Shown here: piece by piece, positions 1-7,001 of the stretch
Numbering within the stretch: the first letter of the stretch is position 1
Layout: each line of letters begins with the position of its first letter
From: Planctomycetota bacterium
GTDB lineage: Bacteria > Planctomycetota > UBA8108 > JACQVS01
Length of the DNA stretch: 64,000 nucleotides
NCBI GenBank assembly: GCA_028280485.1
Contig: JANQLS010000085.1
Location: forward strand, 248,001 to 312,000
Direction: 5' to 3'
Notes under the pieces: generated by a model
Told to the model about the DNA's origin: nothing
What the model saw: the letters and a program-made list of their open reading frames with translations, nothing else
Databases searched by the model: none
Position numbers and translations under genes: made by a program

Positions 1-895
1 GTTCAGCTTCAGGATCAGCATCGGGTCTGCCGTCTGAAGTTCTTGAAGTGGAGCGTGAGCTCCGGCTGGTTTTAGAGCTGCTCCGGGAAGGTCTCCCTCT
101 GACTTCAGCATTATTGTTATTATTGCCAGAATTGTCCTCTTCAGCGGAATCATCATCTGCGCCTAATTCAATGGCGTCTCCGAATGAAGTACCTTCGGGG
201 CAAAGCTTAAAAGTGCCTGCGGCGAGGTCTAATTCTTCAATTTTTCCAGTTAAGCGTACGAGCTTCCCTTCGAGGCGCTCAGCAATTATCGAAACATAAA
301 CTTGAGGGCGGAAGATATATCTCCTTCGGCCATTGTTTCCATTCCCTGCGCCAACAACATGAATAGAATTGTTGGCGTCTAAGTCGAGTTGAATGACTAA
401 GGTCTCGCCTTGCTCAACTCGGAACGAGCCTCGAGGATTGAGATCGATCTTGCCATTGGCAGGAAGTTTAGCAACCTCTTCGCGGGCGACGTTTCCGTCT
501 TCGTCTAATTCGCATAGAAGAACTTCAGTGACACTTAAACGGATTTTGTGGTACTCACCGACAGGAACATTTTCTGAGATGGAGAGAAGGGTGGATTCAC
601 TTCTCAAGGAAAGTAGGTCGATGACCGTTCCTTCTGGATCGTTGAATATTTCTATCCGGCTATCTTCGCCCAGAAGCTCAGCACTGGTGACTTTGATTTT
701 GATTTGATCAAATTCGTTGGTAGGAGCATCGGTAAGGAGTAAGGCTACACTTCCGGAAGATTGGCTACCCTTCACCGAAATTCCGGCTTGGCTGGAACTA
801 CCACCACCTCCGCTACTACAAGAGCTGAGGAGGGCAGTTAATGAAAAACCGATTAACCCAAGGATCATCAGCCTTAGCTGTGAGACTCGTATCAT
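1..895 (-). CDS. DUF4382-domain lipoprotein (3' end beyond window)
   Basis: Read on the minus strand from ATG at 895; the frame stays open to base 1, so the C-terminus lies outside the window. The N-terminus has a hydrophobic stretch (MILGLIGFSLTALLSSC) ending in a lipobox with Cys at about residue 26, then a Gly/Ser-rich linker, so export and lipidation are expected. Residues about 45-190 begin SGSVALLLTDAPTNEFDQIK, which matches the DUF4382 family, a beta-rich domain common in secreted bacterial lipoproteins. It is followed by an OB-like stretch (RLEGKLVRLTGKIEEL). The visible C-terminal part is low complexity: an acidic/Asn run, then Ser/Arg/Thr-rich sequence. Function is unknown. The gene is divergent from the GTPase gene at 1280. 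Confidence is high that it is a gene and moderate for the family name. Confidence 0.85.
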   Translation of the reverse strand, partial: MIRVSQLRLMILGLIGFSLTALLSSCSSGGGGSSSQAGISVKGSQSSGSVALLLTDAPTNEFDQIKIKVTSAELLGEDSRIEIFNDPEGTVIDLLSLRSESTLLSISENVPVGEYHKIRLSVTEVLLCELDEDGNVAREEVAKLPANGKIDLNPRGSFRVEQGETLVIQLDLDANNSIHVVGAGNGNNGRRRYIFRPQVYVSIIAERLEGKLVRLTGKIEELDLAAGTFKLCPEGTSFGDAIELGADDDSAEEDNSGNNNNNAEVRGRPSRSSSKTSRSSRSTSRTSDGRPDADPEAE

Positions 896-1279
896 GATTA
901 TCCTCTCGTCTGGATAGAGATTCTCTGCCTATACATTTAAATTAGATCCTGTTGATCAACAGAACCTGATACAGGGATTTGGTGTTTTTGTAGACGATCT
1001 GAAAGCCCGGAATCTCAGAACAGACATAACAAAAGACAGAAGGAGACTTCCCTACCAACGGGATTTTTTAAGTTGATAGTAAGTATTGAAGTGCTCGTAT
1101 TAGACCCAACTTATTCAGCTTTTATACCCAATTGAGCTTAAAATATGAAATTTTTCCGGAACTTCAGGGGGTAAAATTCGACTCCATCGGGATCATTCGA
1201 ACTTAAATTAGCTCTTTTAGAAGTGCATATAGGTCGATGAATAAACAATATCTGTCTTTATCAACTCTCATAGATCCCG
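896..1279. other. Intergenic region between divergent genes
   Basis: This 384-base AT-rich gap lies between two divergently transcribed genes, so it must hold both promoters. I see no convincing -35/-10 pair, no strong ribosome binding site before either start, and no copy of the repeats found elsewhere in the window. Confidence 0.5.
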
Positions 1280-3124
1280 ATGTCCTCTGAACCCAACCTC
1301 CAAGAACTCGCAGACGCCTTACTTTTAGGAGTAGAACGATTGAAGCCTCTCCCCGGGCTTCTAACTACTTCTGATGGCGCGGATCTTCGTGAGTTGTTGC
1401 TCCTCTACTTAAAAACAAAGGTTATCCCTGAGCTAAAGACAGCCGGTGACTTGCCCATTTTTGTGGGAGTCCAAGGCGGAGCCAATGTCGGGAAGTCGAC
1501 GATCTTCAATGCTTTAGCAGGGAAGATTCTCTCTCCTTCGATCTTGCTCGCTTCTGCAACCAAGCACCCTTTAGTGTTCCTTCACGAAAAATGGCGAGAC
1601 ACCTTTTTTCCTGAGAGTCCCTTTAAAGCTATGGATTGCCAGGAGCTCGCTGATCCCAAAGATCTAACCATCCAGCCGGAACGAACAGATCTTCTCTATT
1701 TTAAGTTTCACCAAGATTCCGATCTGGAGCCTTACGCTCTCATCGACTCTCCCGACTTTGATAGCGCCCTCCTTACCAATCTCGAAGTGGCTCGCAAGAT
1801 AACGGCGCTTTCGGATGTCACCTTTTTTGTGACCACCTCTCAAAAGTATAAAGACCGTGAGCTCATATTTAGACTGCGGCAACTGATGGAGCTCAAGTCG
1901 AGGGTGATTCTCGTTTTCAATCGAGTGAATGAAGAGATCGTGTTCAATACCTTGGTCGACGACCTTGAAGAGGTCATCTCTTTAAAAGAGGCTGATGTTT
2001 CTACTCTTCGTTTACCTGAATCCTCAGCCGCTCATCCCGAAGAGGATCTCCGGGAAGCTCTCAAGGAGCCCTTTCAACGAGAAGTAGGTGAACTCACCTC
2101 GAATGAAATCAAGCCTATCATCGTCAAGAAGACGCTCCACCGAGTCATCGATCGAGTTGGAGAACTTCAATCGAGGTATCTACCTGAGCAGGAATTCAAA
2201 GACAAACTAAAGGGTGAGATTCAAACTTCGTTTAATGAAGAACTCATCCATTATCGAGATAAGTTTGATTTAGCCTTTCCTGAAGAGACCTTAGCCATTC
2301 AAAAAATATTGGGGATGACGGAACTCAGCCCCCATCTCCGCTTGCCGGCCTCTGTTGAAGGCGGGAGCAACGTTTTTAAACTGGTTGCAATAGGATTGAG
2401 AAAATCGGCGGAAACCGCCCGAGATTTCTTGGTGAGATTGACTCCTTCGAGGGAAGGAAGCATCGAAGATCGGCCTCAAGCGCTGGTCGAGTACCAACAA
2501 GGCCGAGATGACAATGATACTGATCGAGTCTTAAGAGGAGGGGAACGGTTGAGAATGAAAGTGGAATCCTTCTGTCGAGACCACGAATCTCAGTCGGCCC
2601 TCAGCAAGCAGCTTTTGAATCACTTTTTTACGACCGAAAAAGTCTCTGAGTTTCCTGAGCAAATCAAAGAGCACCATCAGAAGCTCTTGGAGGAACAACC
2701 CGGCCGGGAGCAAGATTTAGTCGACAAGGTGGAGCGCTGGCAAGACCAACGCAAAGGTCTCGGTAACTTGATCTTCCTCTTTTCGATGGTCTTGAAAGTC
2801 TTCGCGGGATTCACTTTAGCTTGGGTTCTTCCCCCGGATGGCCTATTCAACGTCATCAATTGGGCATTCTTCGCATTTGGCTACTTCATTGCGGCTTACC
2901 TTATAGCTTTGGGAGTGAGTTATGGGGTCCGGAGAAAAATCGCCTTCAAAAAAAGAAGGGTCGAGTGTTTTAAAGCTACAATCCAAGATAAATGGATACA
3001 GCCATTAGAAGCCTCCACCTTAGAACTCTTATCCCAAGAAGAAATCGCTTCGATAGTTAGAGTTTCGGAGCAGATTGAAAAGCACCCGGATATGCAAGCT
3101 ACTGAAGCTAAATCCGATTCCTAA
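1280..3124 (+). CDS. Membrane-anchored dynamin-like GTPase
   Basis: A 614-residue P-loop GTPase. The G1 (Walker A) motif GGANVGKST is at residues 66-74, a G3-like DSPD at 156-159, and a G4-like NRVN near 214-217, where the last position departs from the usual NKxD. A long helical region follows. Two hydrophobic segments lie at about residues 495-517 and 522-548, then a basic stretch (RRKIAFKKRR) and a helical tail. A P-loop GTPase with a C-terminal helical hairpin in the membrane is typical of bacterial dynamin-like and related membrane-remodelling GTPases, so the protein probably sits on the cytoplasmic side of a membrane. It is transcribed alone, with the DUF4382 gene divergent upstream and a repeat-filled gap downstream. 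The substrate process cannot be told from sequence. The G4 substitution makes nucleotide specificity worth testing. Confidence 0.8.
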   Translation: MSSEPNLQELADALLLGVERLKPLPGLLTTSDGADLRELLLLYLKTKVIPELKTAGDLPIFVGVQGGANVGKSTIFNALAGKILSPSILLASATKHPLVFLHEKWRDTFFPESPFKAMDCQELADPKDLTIQPERTDLLYFKFHQDSDLEPYALIDSPDFDSALLTNLEVARKITALSDVTFFVTTSQKYKDRELIFRLRQLMELKSRVILVFNRVNEEIVFNTLVDDLEEVISLKEADVSTLRLPESSAAHPEEDLREALKEPFQREVGELTSNEIKPIIVKKTLHRVIDRVGELQSRYLPEQEFKDKLKGEIQTSFNEELIHYRDKFDLAFPEETLAIQKILGMTELSPHLRLPASVEGGSNVFKLVAIGLRKSAETARDFLVRLTPSREGSIEDRPQALVEYQQGRDDNDTDRVLRGGERLRMKVESFCRDHESQSALSKQLLNHFFTTEKVSEFPEQIKEHHQKLLEEQPGREQDLVDKVERWQDQRKGLGNLIFLFSMVLKVFAGFTLAWVLPPDGLFNVINWAFFAFGYFIAAYLIALGVSYGVRRKIAFKKRRVECFKATIQDKWIQPLEASTLELLSQEEIASIVRVSEQIEKHPDMQATEAKSDS

Positions 3125-3205
3125 CCAAACCCTCCCTCCTTCATTCGCTAAAGTCGAAATTTTTTAGAGTTACCCACCTTTAAAAAAGGGTAAACACTTC
3201 CTTTA

Positions 3206-3340
3206 TCCCTCGCTAAAGCTTCGGGCTTGGAGGGCGTGAATCCCCCTTAAGATCATTGCTGTCGTCAGGTTGCTGCATTATTCATCTATTGGCTATCAAT
3301 GAAATTACCAACCTCTCAAGCCCGAAGCTTTTGCGAGGGA
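3206..3340. repeat. Inverted repeat pair of the CGAAGC/GCGAGGG palindromic family
   Basis: The 549-base gap 3125-3673 has no convincing gene. It contains two facing copies of the window's commonest repeat: 3206-3230 (TCCCTCGCTAAAGCTTCGGG...) and 3316-3340 (...CCCGAAGCTTTTGCGAGGGA). They are reverse complements with a few differences and could form a long stem across about 85 bases. A third, weaker remnant (TTCGCTAAAG) is near 3143. An open frame at 3256-3504 runs through the right arm and looks fortuitous. The rest of the gap should hold the promoter of the next gene. Confidence 0.75.
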
Positions 3341-3673
3341 TCCTATCCTGTATTTCAGGGGTAGCCTTCGGAGGAAGCTTTAAAGCGCCACCCCCAAAAG
3401 GCTGCCGTCTTTTGCTACGGCTCTCTCTTCCTCCCTACCTAATATCTCAGTCCCCAAACCGTCCCGGCATTTCGTTTCCGAAATTTTTTTACTTTGGGGG
3501 ATGAACCTCCTCTGTGAGAACTTACATGTATTGGGTTGAGCAATTTTTGCCTTGGAAATCCCTCTCAACCGTTTTTTTGAAGTCAAGGTTCGATTGAGCA
3601 GACCTTCCTTCAATAGGCACTTTTCTGAGTAGCAACCAAGGCAGGATGAGTTAAATGATTTACGGAGGTTTTT

Positions 3674-6337
3674 ATGAAACCGGGTAAGAAATTCTCTCAG
3701 TGGATTAGCATATCCGCGATCGTTTTTGCGATTGCGTTTCAGTTTGGAGCTTCAAACCTTTGGGCACAGAATGTCGGTGGAGTGGATGGCATCGACGGTG
3801 TTGTTGATATTGAGCCTGATGTCATCGATGACAGTGCTCTTCAGTGTCACATCGGAAATACGGGAATCTTCCTAGAATGGAACATTCAATTTTTTGCTCC
3901 GATTAAGGGCTTTGAGATCTATCGAAATAATGAACTCATCGCCTCTTTAGAACCTTCTGCGACTCAATACATGGATCGCGAAGTCGGGCCGGGAGTTCAC
4001 GTCTATGAACTCGTTGCTGTTCCACTTCCCATCCTTCCACCGAATCCGATTGAACCTTTTGGTGTAAATATCATCGATATTGTACAGCCTCCCCGGGCTG
4101 TCGTTGGACGATGTAAAATTGAATACGACCGAGACCCAGCAGTTCGTTGCAGTGCTGAAGAAAACAAAGTGAAATTAGAATGGGGACCTATCCTTATTCG
4201 AGTAGCCTTTGATAAATTTCGAATTTATCGAAATGGTGTTCCCATCGCTACTGTTCCCAGCGATCAGTTGAGCTATGAAGATGAAGTCTTTTCGGTGGGT
4301 GTTCACACTTACCAAGTCAATATTGTCGCCTTGGGTGGTCATGAAATCGAAGTCGGGAAATGTCGAGTTGAAGTCGATTGCTTCGGCCTGAGAGTCCGAA
4401 TCAGTAACTTAAACGTACATTTAGATTGGCGTCACTTACCTTTGCCGGAAATTGCTAGTCGATTCTTTACCGTTATACGAGACGGTGAACTCTTGGGTAA
4501 AACTCAAGAACTCACTTTCCATGATCCTGTTGATGAACCCGGTGAGTACGTCTATCAAGTCTTTATGGATTTAGGAACTGGCGGTGCTCCCGTAAGGATC
4601 ATCGGTTCTTGTATCGTGAACGTCGTAGGAAATCCTGAACCACCTCAGCCCGTTGAAAACCTCACCTGTGCCGTAGCGATTCCAGCGATCGATCCAGGAC
4701 AAGATCCTAACCAGAATCCTGATCGCATCATCGGTTTCCCTTTCGTCAGTTTGAATTGGGAAAACCCACAGGATTACGATCGTATTATCATTTCCAGAAA
4801 TAAAGCGATCGTAGCTCGTTTAGATGGTGATGCCACTCACTACAATGATCGTCCTCTCTCGGGTGGACTCTATATTTACAGTGTCATTGGCGTTGTTGGA
4901 AATCAATCGAGTGAACCCGAGCAGTGTGAGGTCGAAGTTCCTCCGGTTATTATTCCACCTCCTCAGGAACTTCAATGTGAATACGTTCGGTTACGATTGA
5001 ATTCAAATGATCCCGCAGCGGTGGATTTCGCCCCTGAAGAAATTGATCGTGGATTGGATGCGGTCGTTCTCAAGTGGTGGAATCCCATCCTTTACGGTGC
5101 GATCATCATTACAAGAAATGGCGAACGTATCGCCGCGATTTCTGGTCGCAGCATGATCTATCGTGACTTCAACCCTCCGAAAGGCGAACACGTTTACGGT
5201 GTAATTGGGGTGATGCCCAACGACCGAGCCAGCGTTCCCGCTGAGTGTAAAGTCGTCGTGAGTAATGAGCCTGTTCCTCCGATTAAAAATTTACGCTGTG
5301 TTGTGAGTCGCGCTGAAGCCGATCCTACTCATTTCTCAGTCATCCTCGTTTGGGAAAATGGTGGAGAGTACGATCAGATTCTTCTCTTCAGAAATAATGA
5401 ATTGATCGAAGAGATCGAAGGAGATGCTCAGAAATGGAGAGATTTCCCTCCCGAACCGGGTGTCTATACTTACACTTTGGTGGGTGTAAAAGATGGAGAG
5501 CGAAGTGAGCGTCGCCGCTGCCAAGTGGTCATCGAAGGTCCTCCAGATCGAAACCTTCTCTACTTCTCAAACAGCCCAAGCCCCATTCTGGATCCCAATG
5601 TTCCCGATTCGGCTATCCCCTTCCCTTCAAGAACATTAACTTGTTTGGTGGATAACGTAGATCGAGTTCAAGGTTGGTCCTTCGGTTTGTCGGGTGATCC
5701 GGAGTACGTTCAAGTTGAAGAAGCCACGATCGTGGATACCGCGACTGAAAAATTCAACGAAGGTAATGGACCTGATTTCTTATTCCTCCAACGTTCCGAC
5801 ACTGGAGGAGGCGTCGTTATGGCGGCCGTGATCTCAACGATGGAGCCTTTCGAAACGTTACCTCCTGATCATGGTCACTCCTTGTTGAAGGTCTCTTTTG
5901 AACCCGGTTCGAAAGGATCCACGGGTCAAAGCTATCAAATTCGATACACAGAAACGATTGGGACACCCCCCGTTGAAATCTTCTTAGTCATCAATGGAAT
6001 TGAACAGAAAACGGCAACTCTGCCTGGTTTCGTATTCTTCCCCGGTCCTCGATTCTTGAGAGGAGATGCGAATGGTGACGGAGTGGTCGACATGTCAGAC
6101 GCTCTCTTTACTTTGAAGTATCTTTTCCTCGGAGGCGAAGAGCCTGGTTGTATGGAAGCCGCCAATATCAATGGTACGGATGGAGTGAACATTGCTGATC
6201 CCATCTTTGAGTTGACTTGGCAATTCCTCGGTGGAGTGGAAATTCCGTTTCCCTTCCCGCACTGTGCAGTCGCACGAGCGCCCTTGGGTTGTAAGGAACC
6301 CGGAATTTGTATCGATATCCTTCCTGCAGATAGTTAA
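3674..6337 (+). CDS. Secreted multi-domain beta-repeat protein with C-terminal dockerin
   Basis: An 887-residue secreted protein. ATG at 3674 is preceded by a strong GGAGG site (3665-3669). The signal peptide is residues 1-32, ending ASNLWAQ. Residues about 45-615 hold six copies of a roughly 90-residue beta-repeat resembling fibronectin type III. Each starts with LxC or a similar pattern, has a central RNxExIA segment, a PGxHxYxV strand, and ends CxVxV. The paired cysteines suggest one disulfide per repeat. Residues about 625-785 form a separate beta domain, possibly cohesin-like (weak). The C-terminus from RFLRGDANGDGVVD to LGCKEPG carries two dockerin type I-like repeats with the local FLGG ending. 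It probably acts outside the cell as an adhesive or assembly protein. No catalytic motif is seen. A strong terminator follows at 6391. Confidence 0.85.
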   Translation: MKPGKKFSQWISISAIVFAIAFQFGASNLWAQNVGGVDGIDGVVDIEPDVIDDSALQCHIGNTGIFLEWNIQFFAPIKGFEIYRNNELIASLEPSATQYMDREVGPGVHVYELVAVPLPILPPNPIEPFGVNIIDIVQPPRAVVGRCKIEYDRDPAVRCSAEENKVKLEWGPILIRVAFDKFRIYRNGVPIATVPSDQLSYEDEVFSVGVHTYQVNIVALGGHEIEVGKCRVEVDCFGLRVRISNLNVHLDWRHLPLPEIASRFFTVIRDGELLGKTQELTFHDPVDEPGEYVYQVFMDLGTGGAPVRIIGSCIVNVVGNPEPPQPVENLTCAVAIPAIDPGQDPNQNPDRIIGFPFVSLNWENPQDYDRIIISRNKAIVARLDGDATHYNDRPLSGGLYIYSVIGVVGNQSSEPEQCEVEVPPVIIPPPQELQCEYVRLRLNSNDPAAVDFAPEEIDRGLDAVVLKWWNPILYGAIIITRNGERIAAISGRSMIYRDFNPPKGEHVYGVIGVMPNDRASVPAECKVVVSNEPVPPIKNLRCVVSRAEADPTHFSVILVWENGGEYDQILLFRNNELIEEIEGDAQKWRDFPPEPGVYTYTLVGVKDGERSERRRCQVVIEGPPDRNLLYFSNSPSPILDPNVPDSAIPFPSRTLTCLVDNVDRVQGWSFGLSGDPEYVQVEEATIVDTATEKFNEGNGPDFLFLQRSDTGGGVVMAAVISTMEPFETLPPDHGHSLLKVSFEPGSKGSTGQSYQIRYTETIGTPPVEIFLVINGIEQKTATLPGFVFFPGPRFLRGDANGDGVVDMSDALFTLKYLFLGGEEPGCMEAANINGTDGVNIADPIFELTWQFLGGVEIPFPFPHCAVARAPLGCKEPGICIDILPADS

Positions 6338-6390
6338 TCCAAAGGAAATGATGCTGATATAAACCCCAGCTGGTTCTTGCCTTTAGGCAA

Positions 6391-6432
6391 AAGCCCAGTT
6401 CAGAGCAAGGCTCTGAGCTGGGCTTTTTTTTT
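6391..6432 (+). terminator. Rho-independent terminator
   Basis: A 14-base stem (AGCCCAGTTCAGAG / CTCTGAGCTGGGCT, one wobble pair) with a 5-base loop is followed by eight T residues. It lies 54 bases after the stop codon of the gene at 3674-6337 and separates it from the BlaI promoter. Confidence 0.9.
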
Positions 6433-6461
6433 AAATCTACGTTAAGAGGACACAAAAAGTG

Positions 6462-6490
6462 TTGGATTGCCTACAGCGTGTAGGTATGAT
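6462..6490 (+). promoter_or_regulatory. Sigma70-type promoter of the BlaI/M56 operon
   Basis: TTGGAT (-35, 6462-6467) and TATGAT (-10, 6485-6490) are separated by exactly 17 bases. The 15-base palindrome of operator 1 lies inside the spacer, and operator 2 covers the expected transcription start. The start codon of the repressor gene is about 100 bases downstream, leaving room for a 5' leader. Inferred from sequence match only. Confidence 0.75.
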
Positions 6491-6506
6491 GCCTACAGAT
6501 TGTAGG
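6470..6506 (+). promoter_or_regulatory. Twin operators for the BlaI-type repressor
   Basis: Two near-identical 15-base palindromes, CCTACAGCGTGTAGG (6470-6484) and CCTACAGATTGTAGG (6492-6506), have centres 22 bases apart, about two helical turns. Both contain the TACA...TGTA half-sites known for BlaI/MecI operators. Their position across the -10 and start site means bound repressor would block RNA polymerase. The BlaI-family gene they precede is the obvious ligand, so autoregulation is inferred. Confidence 0.85.
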
Positions 6507-6593
6507 ATAATCTGAAATTGCTTCAACTTTAGGATCTCAACTTTGAGATCCATATTTCTCTGTATGAACTCATAGACCTTCGAGGAAGTCTTT

Positions 6594-7001
6594 ATGTCGA
6601 AGTCAAAGCCGGCTCCATTGTCGAAAGCACAAACCGAGATCATGGAGATCATCTGGGAACAAGAAGAAGTTACGGTGAGTGAAGTCTGGGAAACCTTATC
6701 TCAACGAAGACCCGTAGCGAGAAATACCGTTCAAACCATGATGGTCCGACTCGAAGAGAAGGGCTGGCTGAAGCACCGTACGTTAGGGCGATCGTTTTTG
6801 TATTCTGCGGTCTCTAAACGAAGCGCGTCCTTGGGAGAATCGATTCGACATTCCTTAGAGACGATGTTTGGAGGATCCACTGAAGATTTAGTCACGGCGA
6901 TCCTCGAGGATCAAAGTTTGACTAAATCAGAAGCGAATCGCATCCGTCAGATGATCGACGAGGCTGAAAAGCGAAACAGGAGGAAAGAAAATGACTCCTG
7001 A
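6594..7001 (+). CDS. BlaI/MecI/CopY-family transcriptional repressor
   Basis: A 135-residue protein, the usual size for the family. Residues about 5-75 form a winged helix-turn-helix (SKAQTEIMEIIWEQEEVTVS... NTVQTMMVRLEEKGWLKHR). The C-terminal half is the dimerisation region that M56 peptidases cut in BlaI and MecI. Its coding end overlaps the M56 gene at 6991 by 11 bases, so the two are translated together. The twin palindromes at 6470-6506 fit this protein as ligand, implying autoregulation of the pair and perhaps control of unlinked genes. No beta-lactamase or penicillin-binding protein is nearby, so the regulated process is unlikely to be simple beta-lactam resistance. Confidence 0.93.
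   Translation: MSKSKPAPLSKAQTEIMEIIWEQEEVTVSEVWETLSQRRPVARNTVQTMMVRLEEKGWLKHRTLGRSFLYSAVSKRSASLGESIRHSLETMFGGSTEDLVTAILEDQSLTKSEANRIRQMIDEAEKRNRRKENDS

Noticed and set aside
48..917. Three plus-strand open frames at the left edge
   Set aside because: They lie in other frames of the minus-strand DUF4382 lipoprotein gene, which explains the whole stretch from 895 to 1.
3256..3504. An 82-codon open frame on the plus strand
   Set aside because: It runs through the right arm of an inverted repeat, has no ribosome binding site, and its composition follows the repeat rather than a protein.
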